From positions 47,813,880-47,877,879 of the forward strand of contig CM042042.1 in assembly GCA_023525975.1 (NCBI GenBank): a stretch of 64,000 nt of DNA, written 5' to 3'. Source of the stretch: Smallanthus sonchifolius. Its lineage: Eukaryota > Streptophyta > Magnoliopsida > Asterales > Asteraceae. How positions within the stretch are numbered: the stretch's first letter is position 1; every line of letters begins with the position of its first letter. Shown here in pieces: positions 32,640-45,472 of the stretch. A model generated the notes under the pieces. The model was given only the letters and a program-made list of their open reading frames with translations. It made no database searches and was not told the DNA's origin. Position numbers and translations under genes: made by a program.

Positions 32640-33610
32640 TAAGTCATTAAACTTGTTCTTCCGATCCAATATATTATCCAAACTTGGCATGTAGTCGGGC
32701 TTTGTTTTGTTGTTTCTTTCAGGAGGACGAATTGGTTTCTTGAGAATTTCAAACTCATCGTCTGTAATGTTGAGGTTAATGTGAGTACACCAATCCAAAG
32801 TAGGTTAACTAGTTTTTTCATTGTCGTATGAGGTTTTTGATCATTTTGATGATTGACCCATCAAAGAGACATTCGTCCACTTCGAACAATTTCTCAAAAC
32901 ATCCCAATGTTTGACTAGAGAAAACGCCGCATTCATATCACTTTTATATTCCTCACACATTTCCTGAAAGATATTCATGTCACTAACACCACTACGTTGG
33001 TTGTTTATTTTGTTGTTGTAGATATCGTCAAACTTTCCAACCTTTAAATGGATATCCCTCCATTTGGACGATATCATGTCAGCTGTACGGTATTCTCCAA
33101 AAAATGTTGGATTTTTGGTTCATTCGTATAACAAATAAAAATATATACTAATAAACTTTATTAATAAATAAACATTATAATAAATAAACATTACATATAA
33201 CAGGATCCTTGGATACGTCGAACCACGCCCGAGCCAATGTTAGCTCCTCTTCCGACGTCCACTTCTCACATCGTATTTGTACGGTCCCCTCAGGTGAAGA
33301 AGTTGTGGCTTGTTGCTTTTTTTATGGGATCAGATTGTTTTTTTATGTTGAGATTGAGATTGTGCTTCAGCAACAAATTCGGGATCCGCTTGTGTTTCTG
33401 AAACAAAGTCGGGTGTGGTCGAAGATGAAGTCGTATACTGACTCGAATTCGCAAACGTCATTGGGTTTTGTTCTATAGTTTGGGGGACGTAACAATTGAC
33501 CCACGTGATATTCGGGTTGTTGGCATTGCTCGTGTTGTTGGGGTTGTTCAGGTTGTTGAGGTTCAACCACAGGCTATTCGGGTTGTTCGCGTATTGCTAC
33601 ATATTGTTCG
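32640..33610 (-). pseudogene. Harbinger ORF1-like (Myb/SANT-like) pseudogene
   Basis: Reading the minus strand downward: a Gln/Asn-rich N-terminal part (about 33570-33330), then SEEELTLARAWFDVSKD near 33270-33210, the start of a SANT-like helix region, a diverged gap, and WRDIHLKVGKFDDIYNN...FSLVKHWDVLRNCSKW (33077-32841), the second half. Such proteins are the DNA-binding partner encoded by PIF/Harbinger transposons and their plant relatives, often misannotated in Asteraceae. Stops and frame changes separate the parts, so it is dead. N-terminal relatives are at 45783-46020 and 51610-52010. Confidence 0.7.
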
Positions 33611-33619
33611 GGTTCATGT

Positions 33620-34160
33620 TGGTTGTAGGAGACGATAAGAAAGTGTATAAAAAGGAGTAAAAGAAGAGTAGAATATGTAATTTTGTGAGGTAAATTCGGC
33701 TCTTTTCTCGGGTCCAATGGCTCTGACGGCTCTTTCTTTCTCCTCTCCCACCATGACTCCACCCACGATATCTCTCACGCCCTGGTCACAAGTGGGCGGT
33801 GTGGTGTGCCACGCCTCTCTCACGCGAGGTGGTTCACACCCTCAACTCATGCATGTATTACACACAATCTAAGGGTAATCAATGAGTATGATAAAAAAAA
33901 AAAAAGAAAAAAAAAGATAGTATTATGATATAGTATCGAAAAAAAAAGTGAGTATGATGTGAGAGGTTTCAAATGGATCAAATGTAAGTGAAATAATCTA
34001 TAAACCATTAGGGTATCCGATATACCCGGATATCTCACGCCAACAACCAACGTGGCCGATATTGTGCGTAATGGTAGTGCATATTTACTGACATGAATAT
34101 CCCTCACCAGCAAAACACATCTTGAATCCTAGTAACTTCCTCTTTTATCCCTCCCAACCT
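33620..34160. other. Spacer with GC-richer Harbinger-like tip
   Basis: The segment 33760-33850 (CTCTCACGCCCTGGTCACAA, GGGCGGTGTGGTGTGCCACG) resembles the GC-rich tips at 45473 and 51292 and probably marks the 5' end of the Harbinger-type element containing the pseudogene. Confidence 0.4.
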
Positions 34161-34165
34161 TTACT

Positions 34166-34256
34166 AACTTCCAATTAGTTATGTTGCTCCTAATCAATCT
34201 TAAGCATCAACTTCCAAGTAGTTATGTTGCTCCTAATCAATCTTAAGCATTAATTT
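34166..34256 (+). repeat. Two tandem ~47-bp repeats
   Basis: ACTTCCAATTAGTTATGTTG with CTCCTAATCAATCTTAAGCA is repeated (ACTTCCAAGTAG... in unit 2). Confidence 0.8.
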
Positions 34257-34259
34257 AGT

Positions 34260-34815
34260 TTGATTAAAAACCCAAAGTACTTCCTAGATTTTTTAGGCAA
34301 AATCCATTTTATATTTGATACCCCTTCTCTCTCGCACACACATAGTGAGAGAGACAGGTTATCATACAAAGTGAAATTATAATGAGAAGCATACGAATCC
34401 ACCGTAATGTGACACATGGCATGAGAGTGACAGACATATGCGTCGCCCAAGTTTCACACATATGTTAAATAGTTCGCATACATTATGCAATCATATATAA
34501 CAAATTACGTAAAAATAGTTATGCAACCGATATTTATAATTACGCATGTTATCGCACAATACATTGGCGTTCTTTTAAAAAAAATATTTTTTATAAAGTT
34601 AATATAAAAATACTATACTCAAACTAAAAATGAATAAAATACTCAATTTTAGGATATATTAAAAAAATAACATTTTGTAAAAATGTATTTATGTTTAAAA
34701 ACAATTGAGCAACTTGAAAAACATTAAAAATCTTAGATTATTCCTATTTTACTCATACGGGCCATTTCATGCATAAACATTGCTGACGTAGCATATTGGC
34801 ATTGATTTTATGGTG

Positions 34816-34846
<31 letters not shown>

Positions 34847-35180
34847 GTATGTATAAGTCGTTTATCGTACAAAGGGCCCTTAACGTACGAAGTCTCTTCA
34901 ACCGTTAATTTGATATGATTTAGGGCTTTAAATTATGTGGTGGCATAAACGTAATTATTTAGAAAACAATAAACAAGCGTCCGGGTAAAAAATGGTATTA
35001 AAGTCAATTTCTATCAACTTGCGTCAAAACCAATCTTTGTAAAAAAATGCGGTCGACGACCTGAAATCACCTTCACCCTTATGTGATAAAAGCGTATAAA
35101 TCAAACTCTGAAATCACGTTCACCCTTATTTGGCATATCAAATTCAAGTATGTAATCGCATTCACCCTTATTTGTACGAT
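34260..35180. other. AT-rich spacer with TA microsatellite
   Basis: A (TA)n tract interrupted by G lies at about 34817-34852. No gene was recognised. Confidence 0.45.
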
Positions 35181-35194
35181 CACAGTTATTGATT

Positions 35195-35443
35195 TGTATG
35201 AGGTTTATTACGCATACGTAATAACTCAAGTATGAGGTTTATCACGCAAGTCTATTTGTATGAGGTTTATTACGCATACGTAATCTCGCATGTTTATTTG
35301 TATGAGGTTTATTATGCTTATATAGTAACGCAAGTCTGAGGTTCATTACGTATGCGTAATCACGCATGTCGATTTGTATGAGGTTTATTACGCATATGTA
35401 ATAATGCAAGTCTGAGATTTATTACGCATACGTAATAACTAGT
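35195..35443. repeat. Array of palindromes TTACGCATACGTAA
   Basis: Five copies of TTACG-CATA-CGTAA or close variants lie at 35208-35221, 35270-35283, 35347-35360, 35389-35402 and 35422-35435. They are set in a repeated TTTGTATGAGGTTTA / CGCAAGTCTGAGG background with a 40-80 bp period. The last is followed by TAA, CTAG and T, which looks like a Helitron 3' terminus. Confidence 0.75.
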
Positions 35444-35449
35444 AGAATC

Positions 35450-36536
35450 ACAAAGATACCCCTCCCACCAAAAATAAAAAAGAAACATGCGACACACTGG
35501 TATGTTTTCGTACGAAATAAGTCCTTTTAATTTTAAACTTATTCTATATATATAAAACAATAGTAAAATTATTCTATATTAAAAAAACAGTAAAGCATAT
35601 AAAAGTTATTTAAATTATGATAGTGTTAATCATAACGATTAGATTGGTTTAATCAAATACTTATTGTTTCATACATTTCTTAGGTGAAATTTGTTTTGTG
35701 TGTAATCCGTTCTCGCTAGAACAATACCATGAGTGACGAATGGTTTCTTATTGGCAATATATTCTTTGAGAAACATATCGCCATCTAACGAAAGACGGAA
35801 AAGACGTTGGTTTCCAACGACGTGTGATCTTTAATTAGGTATATATAGTTTAACAATTTGTAACTTAATACTTGTAAAATAATAACAAAAATAAATTATA
35901 AATTAAATTTAGTAAAACTAACAAGTAATCTACCAGGCGCGTTGCGGCCGAAGCGTCATGAAACGTTAAACAATGGACGCAAAACGGTTTCTAAGTTTAT
36001 AAAAAAGAGGAAAGCTAAACCGTAAAATAAATAAAAGCCTTCAAAAAAGCTAAAAAAACAGACAACCAAACGGCTCCGAAACTTAAAAAAAAACTAAACC
36101 GTTAAATAAATTGAAGTTTTTGAAGAGTCATGCGTGTGACGACGCGTGAACTCGCACGTAGCAACACATTAAAACACTCTATGGATAAAAAATCAAGATA
36201 TTTAATAGAGTGTTAATATTATAAAAAAAAAATAGTAATAATAATCCTAAAAGATCAATCTCAATAATAACCACCACAAAAAGCAATTAAATAGTTAATA
36301 TCGAAAAATGAATTTTGAAAAGATCAACCTCAATAAAAACCATCACAAAAAGACGATTAAATAGATAATATTAAAAAATAAATTTTGAATAAAAAAGTGG
36401 AAGGCATGAGATTATTTATGACGGGCTAGTGAAGAAAATTAGTGAAAGTCTTGGGGTATTTTTTAAGAGAGAAAAAGATATAAAAAAAAAAGAATGTATA
36501 TTGATAACTTGTAAGTTAAGCATTAACTAGTAAATT
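35450..36536. other. Spacer with Helitron-like scraps
   Basis: CCAGGCGCGTTGCGGCCG near 35934 resembles the hairpin at 36548 and is probably a decayed Helitron 3' end. No gene was recognised. Confidence 0.4.
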
Positions 36537-36640
36537 TACCTGGCGCAACCGCGACGGTGTAGGAATGTAGCGTAACTCGAATTTATGTGATACGTAACGT
36601 GAATCGGATCTTAAACGGTTGAGACGATTAAAATAGAAAC
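36537..36640 (-). mobile_element. Helitron 3' end (minus strand)
   Basis: On the minus strand, ACCGTCGCGGTTGCGCCAGG (hairpin) is followed by TAAATTTA and CTAG before a T. The 5' end was not located. Confidence 0.4.
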
Positions 36641-39410
36641 ATAGTTAGGTATATAAAAACATATAAGGTTATTGCTACTCGTTTACACTGAAAGAAAATG
36701 TAAAAAAAACGTAAAAAATTAAAGAAAAAAATGTTTTGGTTTTGACACTATCGTACTTAAGCAAACTAGTGCAAACCATTGGATATAAGTTATTTAATTG
36801 CTCGCGGTGGCTTTTATTTGATTAGTCACCGACCTTACAATTTAAGGTTATTAAGAATGGCTAGCTCTATGGGTTTTGTAAGTTGGTAATAATTATGAAT
36901 CAAAATAATTGTGGATCTAACTCAAAATTAAATATGAACTAAACTTAATATATTCTTAATTTGTTTAGATTAAATTAAATGTGCATTTGAATACAGATCT
37001 ACCAAATACCAATTGGATAATTGATTAATAAGATTTAGAGTTTACAACTGGTTTGTTTTGACCAAAAATTACCAAAGATAATCAAGTAGTTAAATTTTGT
37101 ATGTGAGGTAGTATGCTTGTAATATTCGGGATAAACAATGCGTATAAAGCAATAAATCGACACAAGTGTTTACGATGAAAGCCCTTAATTCCTAAGGATT
37201 GTCGGTATAAAACCTCGGGAAGTGACCGAAAGTCACTTGCCTTCTACTATTGTATAAATCGATGAAAATGATTACAAGTGTGAGCAGTGAATGATCGAAT
37301 ACTAAGTGCTACAGAGGTGGTTTGCGATTGTTGTGTGTTGCTAAATGAATTGTGTTGTGTCTCCTATTCGATATTGCTGCTAATTAAATACAAAAAGGAT
37401 TAAACAAACTATCCGAGAATCCCGAAGCTTTATTCGGTCTTCAAATATGACCGTTATAGAGCTTCTACCGCAAGTTTCACACGTTCTCTTTGACCTCTTA
37501 ACCGATTCTTCAGGGATGAATGAGTCAACACGTTTTACCTGTGTATATAAATTAAGATAGGGGAACAAATAACCGTTAGTAACGTTAACATTCAGGATAC
37601 CGAGTCGATTTCAGGATCCCGAATTCCAGATCATACTATACTCGGGATCCTGGATCATAAAACTGACCATAACAATTGTCCCCAAAATTTGACAGTTGTT
37701 ATCACCATTTACAAATGTTAAAATTTTAAATTGCTGCTGTTGAAAGAACATTCCGTCTCAAGATCCACTAAGTAGAAGTAAGTTCAGAAAGCTATACTTC
37801 CACCTCTTAAATGTCTGGTAAGATTTGAAAAAATCACAATACTTTGTTAGTTAATATCATGTGTAATGATCTAACCTGTTATCTTGAACTAGGTGCTCGT
37901 AAGTTAAGCTCTTAATTTGCCCTCGACGTCATTGATAACACGGTCTCCAAAAGCAGAGCCATCAAAAAGGAAAAGGCTCAGCCTGCTGTCGAAGCTCTTA
38001 ACCTGATGCTCCTACTCTATACCCCAAGATCATCGTTGTCAAAAAGAGAAAGCTCTGGATTCTGGATCATAAAATTGACCCCTTACAAGATGTTTACGTT
38101 ACGAGTGAATTTAATCGTTAACCAAAATTAATCAATAATTGAACCGTTATTGAACCGTTATTGAACCAAATTAATCGATAAGCGAATTTAACTGACGGTT
38201 ATGGTTAAGGTTTTTTTGGTTAACTACTCAAGCAGTTATGGTTAATGGTGTCCTATAACCGAACCGAACCGATACAAATCTATGCATAAGATGTATTCAC
38301 AAAATATAAATGATTTTCCTCATTCACGATGGTAATGGTTAAGAGTACACAAAATATATATTCACAAATATATGTACAAAATTAACCGACGGTTATGGTT
38401 AAGGTTATTTGGTTGACTGATCAAGCGGTTATGGCTTAATGGTATGGTACCGTGACTGGGGGCAAGGTGGGCAACCACCCAGGGCTCACTCTCTAGAGCG
38501 CATGAAAATTTTAATTTTTTAAAATATTATGGGCCCATTTTTTGCTACTCGTCCCGGGCCCACGAATTTTTGAGGATTATCGGGGACAGGTGTCACCTCA
38601 ACGACTCACAGGCATGGAACACTGCCACCCCCCCACCAGAGGTGTGTGAGGCTCTTATTGAGCAGCTTCACGAGCGTGGAGCGCATGTAAGAATTTATGA
38701 TTTTTTAATAATTTTATTCACCAATCACAATATTACACCTCACCGTCAATTTTTTGCTCATATTCATTAACACCTAACACATGTTTAATGAATGTAAATG
38801 TGACCACACCCACCTCCTATGTGACGCCTACTTAGCAACACTTTTTAATCACACCCACTAAGGTATAACACGTAGTAGAAGGGAGATTAGACCTCATTCC
38901 TATTCTCATGATAAGCAAACAATGTCGCGTGTAAAATATTAGTACAAACTTTTGTTTTAGTGACTACTATATATCTTGGAAACACATGTAGAGAGGGGTT
39001 GGTTTCACGGGAGAGGGGATGTGTATTTGATACCAAGTACCGGTACCAGTACTGTACCGAACGGTACCCATTTTTCCAAAAATTCAGTACCGGTATTTTC
39101 GGTACCGGTACGGTACCGATACCATCTCATAGTTTTCACCACAGAAGATTTAAATCACTACCTCAAATAGTTTACCTAGCTTGAAACTCTTTGTTTCATG
39201 TTGCATTGGTGATTTTTCAATTTTCTTATTAATTTGAGAGATTGTTAGAATTATTTGGATATTTCTCAAAATTTGACTTTTGAAGTGTCAATTTTAACTC
39301 AATAAATAATAAGATGGGACCCACATAACGACATAAACTCAAAAATGTGTGGCTCGTCGAATGGATTAACTGGATGTATTTGTATGGAAAATGGATTCTT
39401 TTGAAGTTAT
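36640..39410. other. Spacer, no gene recognised
   Basis: AT-rich up to about 37,100. 37,180-38,100 has less skewed composition and a few repeated words (GGATCCTGGATCATAAAACTGACC, twice in variant form), perhaps an old retroelement. 39,030-39,125 carries GGTACCGGTA palindromes of a MITE-like stretch. Short open frames there have no recognisable domains. Confidence 0.35.
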
Positions 39411-40228
39411 AATATTTTATGAAAAGTCACAACCTTTTGTTATTCATCATCGAAACCTTTCTTTTAAAATGAATTAAACGAATATCATTGCTTTTGATGA
39501 AAGAGATCCACTTTGATTTGGTTTGCTTTAGACCATCACCAATGGAAGGTGTGTAAATGTGTCTCTACCCGAGATACCTATCATAACTGTCTAATATTTT
39601 TTTCCTACTTTTCTCTCCTCCTACCCATTCTCTTTCTTGTCTTTCTCTATCCTTCCCTCTCACAATATCCCATATGCGGTGAACGTCCTCACGTACATCA
39701 CCCCTAAATGCAACACCTCTCTATTGCACATCACCCCCAAATGTGGATCCACATCAACCAAATGCACCGTAAATGTGGGGTCATTGGCCATGGTATTAGT
39801 ACTAAATTGGCCTACTTCCTTTAACCATTCCTTGAACCGTTTTATTTTAAAAGACTATTCATGAATAACTATAAGCATCCGTCTACAACAAATAAATGCC
39901 TTTAAGAATATGTGTTCAACGTAGGTCCTGGTCTACATGATTCATTATTTATCTTCATTTGTAACATATCATCAAGTTGAATAATTTTCTTCTAAAAATT
40001 AGGTTTTTAAGTCATCAATAAAATTTCCAAATATAGATTTCTTCCAACACTTCATGTCAAAAAGTACAATATAACTGTAACACGAAAGGTTTTTAGCCTA
40101 TTGACATCAGTGTGTATCTTCACTCTTAAGTTTCTCGTTAGTTCTAACACCTGTTGCTCATGGTTTATGGATCTGACCGGATCGGATTGAGTCTAGATTT
40201 GACCCACGGTTTTTAATAAATTATATAA

Positions 40229-41664
40229 CTAGTTTAGAACCCCGTGTTTACACACGGGATGAAAAATATCAATATATAAAATTCTTAAATCTTTATATAT
40301 ATATTTTATAGGGGTAAAAATTTATTACATATACTAATGATAGAAAACAAAATTTAAAATATATAAAAATTAATATATAATTGGGTTTCAAAAATACGTT
40401 AATTACTATTTAAAATAATTTGACTTTCATTTACTATTTGATTGAAAATAAAAGTTATATAATTAGATTTTAAAGTTTCTTATAATAAGGAATAATTTAA
40501 AATGAATGTGTTTTATTAGTATAATTAATATTTCTTTAAAAGATAGATGTGTATTTAATAAGAAAGAGAGAGGAGGGAAAAAAATGATGAGAATGAATAT
40601 GGAGGCGACACGTGCCATGGGAAAACCTTTATTTATTATATAACTAGCTTAGACCCCGTGTAATACACACGAGTGAAAAATATCAATACATAAATTTCTT
40701 AAATTTTATTTATGTATTTTACAGGTGTAAAAATGTATTATTTTATATTAAGGATATAAAACAAAATTCAAAATATGTAAAAAATAATATATAATTGGGT
40801 TTCGAAAATACGTCAATTACTATTTAATGTAATTTGACTTTCATTTACTATTTGATTGAAAATAAAAATTACATAATTAGATTTCAAAGTTTTTTTATAA
40901 TAAAGGATAATTTAAAAATAAATGTGTTTTATTAGTATATTATTAATTTATTAAAAGATATGGATGCATTTAATAAGAGAGAAGCGGGAAAACAATGATG
41001 AGATTGAATATGATGACGACACGTGGCATACAAAAACCTTTCTTTATTATATAGTATAGAATTCTTAAATTTTATTTATGTATTTTACATGTGTAAAAAT
41101 GTATTACTTTATATTAAAGATATAAAACAAAATTCAAAATATGTAAAAAATAATATATAATTGGGTTTCGGAAATACCTCAATTACTATTTAATGTAGTT
41201 TGACTTTAATTTACTATTTGATTGAAAATAAAAATTACATAATTAGATTTCAAAGTTTTTTTTATAATAAAGGATAATTTAAAAATAAATGTGTTTTATT
41301 AGTATATTATTAATTTATTAAAAGATATGAATGCATTTATTAAGAGAGAAGGGCGGGAAAACAATGTTGAGATTGAATATGGTGACGACACGTGGCATAC
41401 AAAAACCTTTCTTTATTATATAGTATAGATTTGACTTTCATTTACTATTTGATTGAAAATAAAAATTACATAATTTGATTTCAAAGTTTTTTTTATAATA
41501 AAGGATAATTTAAAAATAAATGTGTTTTATTATTATATTATTAATTTATTAAAAGATATGGATGTATTTAATAAGAGAGAGGCGGGAAAACAATGATGAG
41601 ATTGAATATGGTGACGACACGTGACATATAAAAACTTTTCTTTATTATATAGTATAGATATAGA
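40229..41664 (-). mobile_element. Tandem array of four Helitron copies, three shortened
   Basis: Units in plus coordinates: 40229-40643 (3' hairpin and CTAG present), 40644-41060 (complete), 41061-41429 (lacks the 3' hairpin), 41430-41664 (lacks about the 3' half). On the minus strand units 2-4 keep the same 5' end ending in TATAGA (plus). The whole array is inserted between A and T of a site that is empty in copy B (near 46912). Members of the family also lie at 24862-25298. Confidence 0.85.
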
Positions 41665-42604
41665 TAAGAAAAGAGCGTATGATTTGCCATATTTGCCCTC
41701 TCTGAAAAACAAGCTAATTTAGCTAAGTTTTACATGGGATCATGGAAACATAAACCAAAACTAAACCATTTAACATATTTACGGTGCTACGGGATAGTAC
41801 AGGTTGGTCCTGGTTCGGTCTACCGGTTGAACAAATTTTACTCACCTCATTGATTTAATTATTAAATAAAAAGTATCATTTGATCATGACTGGGGAGTAG
41901 ATGTATACCTAAAAATTGAATATATTTATAACTTTGCAAAGAAATTTAAGATTTTCTGTAGTTTCATTACTAATAAAGGAAGACGGTTACAATCATATAG
42001 CAGATAAACGGGCAACAACCTGTATTGCAACTCATTTTCGATAGTAAAGCCGATCCTACTATATTTATATAAATATTGATATACCAAAAACAAAATACAT
42101 AATTCAGACGACGACTAGAATTAATCGAAAAATGTTACTTTAAAGTAGTTAGAAAGAGAATAATCTGAAATTTGTAAATATATTTGTTGGTTCGGAAATA
42201 AAATTGTATTCATAAGTGGATAATTAGATAATATAGTTATAGAAAATATTATTTTAATAATTTGATCATTTATCAAACGCCATTTGACGTATAAAAAAGG
42301 ATTCAAAGTGTTGAATTTTGACTGATGTTGTACGTGTATAATGGGAGGACTATGTCATGGATTTAATATTTTTATTATCAAGTAACAGAACTTGAAAATA
42401 AATTATTATAAAGTTTATATTTTAAACTATATATTGTTTTGATTGTAAATGTAGAACTTGAAGTAATTAAACAACTTAAGAGTGCAAAAGTGAAAAAAAA
42501 ATTTACATGAAAAAACTTGTGTTAGTTGAAAATAAAGAAGTTAAGGAGCTATAAGGAACATATCAACCTTTTAAGAATCTACACTTAAGTTTGAATCGTG
42601 TATA

Positions 42605-43075
42605 AGCATGGTAATAGGGACTGGTTTAGGTAATTCTAACCTCATACCCGGTTTAAGAAAGTGTGTCCGATATACGACACAAAACCTGTCGGGTATCGGG
42701 CATACCCGTAGGTAATTGAGTATACCGTATACCCGTTAGTTTTATAAAAATACCCATCTCTATCAGTTACAATAGCAGATTACCAACATCAGTTGTTATG
42801 AATAATATTAATATGAAACAATAATTAATGTACAACTCATATTAATTATGAATCATATAATAAAAACAAAATATAAATATATAATCTGATAAAAGTAAAT
42901 AAAAAAGGAAATAACTTCGGGTATATAATCGGGTAAACATGTATGCTTTATTGGGTAATAGGGCCGGGTAAACATGTATACTATCAAATCCTATGCTCGT
43001 GAAAAAAATAAAAAGTAATCCCATACTAGTCTAAGATGTCTCTGATATTCCCATCAGGTTCGGGTTTAACTGTCA
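42605..43075. mobile_element. MITE-like element in copy A
   Basis: Tips AAGCATGGTAATAGGGA and TTTAACTGTCATACC are imperfect inverted repeats, and the interior repeats ACCCG/CGGGT words. The counterpart in copy B at 48232-48705 shows that it predates the duplication. Confidence 0.45.
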
Positions 43076-43083
43076 TACCTAAT

Positions 43084-43758
43084 CAGCCGCAAATACAATA
43101 TAGAAATAGGGGGTGGGTATGCACCCCGTAGTTGCCATTTGGAAGGGTAAGAAACTAGATTATTTAGTATCATATGTGGTTCATATTTTGTCTAAGGGGC
43201 ACCGAAATATTTGATTGGGGGCCCGTTAATTTTGATTTTAAAAAAGGTAACTTTCTATACTCTAATTTTGTCCTTTATCCCTTGACTTGACTTAAAGGAT
43301 TTTGGTGGGGAGGGACATGCACACCGGAAAACCTTCATTAAAATTTTTTAAAATTTGTTTATAAAAACTAATTTAGGCTAATTTTGAAAGGTGAAATTTG
43401 CACACTATAAAACAAAAGTAAGGGTAATGGGACAAACAAAAGTAAGCTAAGGACATACGTACAAAACAAAATGAATTATCAAAACTCTGTTTTGACTTCA
43501 TTAATTGAAAATAAGAAAAATTGTTAGTCATTTTCTGTTATTTTGAATTATTTACATAAAACGTTGATTAATTATTTAGTTGAGAAATTATTTTTTCTTA
43601 TTTGGTTAACTAATTTAAAATGATTATTAAAGTTAAATACACTTTGTTAATCACAAGGCCATAATACTTGTATAGTTTATTGTTTTATTTGAACCGACCC
43701 ATTTGCGACCCGACCCATTTTTGGCCACCCGTAGCAAAAATCTCTAGATCCGCCACTG
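43084..43758. mobile_element. hAT-type element, only in copy A
   Basis: The perfect 8-bp target duplication TACCTAAT (43076-43083 and 43759-43766) flanks CAGCCGCAAAT...ATCCGCCACTG tips. Copy B has the uninterrupted site at about 48702. It is 675 bp and non-coding. Confidence 0.85.
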
Positions 43759-44497
43759 TACCTAATCGTGTGTTATGATCTTGACAAAAGTTAAAGATTA
43801 GCCCTTAGTTATTCACTATAGGTAAGGGTGTAAACGAGCACAACCTCTCTTGAGCTATCTAATACCGGCTTCATGCTAAAATATCGATTTAAGCCGAGTT
43901 AAAATGAAGCTCGTTCTTTAAACTAGCTTGAACCCAAGCCTAACATATAAACTTAACTAGTCTCACATGCCTAAAACAACGTATTATTTATAAAAATTTA
44001 ACAATTTATAACGTTAATTACATAATTAGTCCATGGGTTTGGCAAATACTTGAATTGGGTTTAAGTGTAAGAAAGTTCAATGTTTGAGATACTTTTTCAA
44101 CTTATAACATGTTTTGCTAAATTGAAAATTGAGGGGTTGCATTGCAAATGTTGTTATACTGAGAGGCTAAATAGAAAATTGTGTCGGTGGCTTTGACCGT
44201 TACAAAATGAGAGTTTAAGTCAATTTCCATTAAAATTAAAAATTATGTTAAATTTGCATAAAATAAAAATTATTCTTTAATTTAGAAAATAAAAATAAAA
44301 AAACCCCAAATCCAACTCCCTTTATTCCCCCATGATTGTTGCCCCTCTGTCCTTTCCCGACGACTCTTCACGTGATTTAGAAGCACCAATTCCACACTCA
44401 AATGTGAATTTTGTCGTTTCATAACGGCCAAATGATTTGTGAATTGTGTGATGATAAAAGAGTTTTACGGTTTCACCAATATCATCTCACTACTTAT

Positions 44498-44916
44498 TCT
44501 GTTGGAAAACTGCTTATTGATTTATTGGTTTTTTGAAAAACTAATAAATTAAAAAAATGTTTGACAAATATAAAAGCACTTTGTTTTAAATTTTTTATAA
44601 AGCTAAGAATTTATTTTTTAAAAAGCCATAAATTCCTAGTTTTTCAAATAATTTTTACTTCTGTAATAAAATATTATCAATCTACCCTAACAATTTCTAA
44701 CAAATACATATATATAATCGATCATTAATCCTAGAGAGAACACATACACTTCTATCACCAACATTCGTCAATCATTAACTTATTAATTTTTCCCACCACA
44801 AAAGCTAATCTAAACACTTTTTTAAAAACTTATTTTCAAAAACTCATAAGCTAATAAGCGCTCTTAATAAAAAAAACACTTTTAGAGTTAAATAAGCAAT
44901 CCCAAACACACTCTAA
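44498..44916. mobile_element. MITE-like element with TGTTTGGGATTGCTTATT tip
   Basis: The left end TGTTGGAAAACTGCTTATT and the reverse complement of the right end, TGTGTTTGGGATTGCTTATT, are alike. The AAGC/GCTTATTAGC-rich interior is common in plant MITEs. Copy B has Helitron-type DNA here instead. Confidence 0.45.
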
Positions 44917-44952
44917 AACACAAAATATGTGAAAACAACTAGAACTGATGTG

Positions 44953-45234
44953 AATCGATGATCAAGGCGAAAAGGAAGATAGGGAACTGATGTGAATCGA
45001 TTCCAACACAACCCCTTAAGTAATTTTTAAGAGGGTGTGTTGGAATCAATGAAAAGTGGTGGATGAAATCGAAACGAAGACGTTCTTATGGGTCAAAAAT
45101 ATGTGAAATTTAAAATCAATACAAAGGAATAATTGGTGTAATTTTAGCGTATTCGATTAGTTTATTTATGTAATGTATCTATGTAATCTTCTCTCTTCTT
45201 GTTAATAATATTTTTTTGCTTTGTCGTTAAAAAA
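44953..45234 (+). mobile_element. 5'-truncated LINE tail, only in copy A
   Basis: It is flanked by AACTAGAACTRATGTG (44937-44952 and 45235-45250; one mismatch), ends in an A-run, and its tail (TTAATAATATTTTTTTGCTT) resembles that of the LINE at 60472. Copy B has the single uninterrupted site near 51059. An internal inverted repeat (TTCCAACACA...TGTGTTGGAA) lies at about 45000-45046. Confidence 0.8.
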
Positions 45235-45472
45235 AACTAGAACTAATGTGGCTCTAAACACCAATAATAATTTCTTTTAATTCCAAATTCATCAACCCCC
45301 TTTACTACAAGTTCTTATGTCGAACCCGAAACCACCTGGAAGCCCAAATCGACGAATGGAAAACTGGAAGCAACGATGTGAGGATATTGGAAGCCCTAAT
45401 CGACTAGTTTAAAATTTGGATAAAAATGTAAATATCAAAAATTTAAAAAAAATTAAATGTTAGTGACTTAGA

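Noticed and set aside
35195..35443. CRISPR-like array
   Set aside because: Repeats are palindromic satellites with uneven, mutually similar spacers in a plant genome; no cas genes.
37100..38100. Possible old LTR retrotransposon
   Set aside because: Repeated GGATCCTGGATCAT words exist, but no paired LTRs, primer-binding site or coding domains were found.
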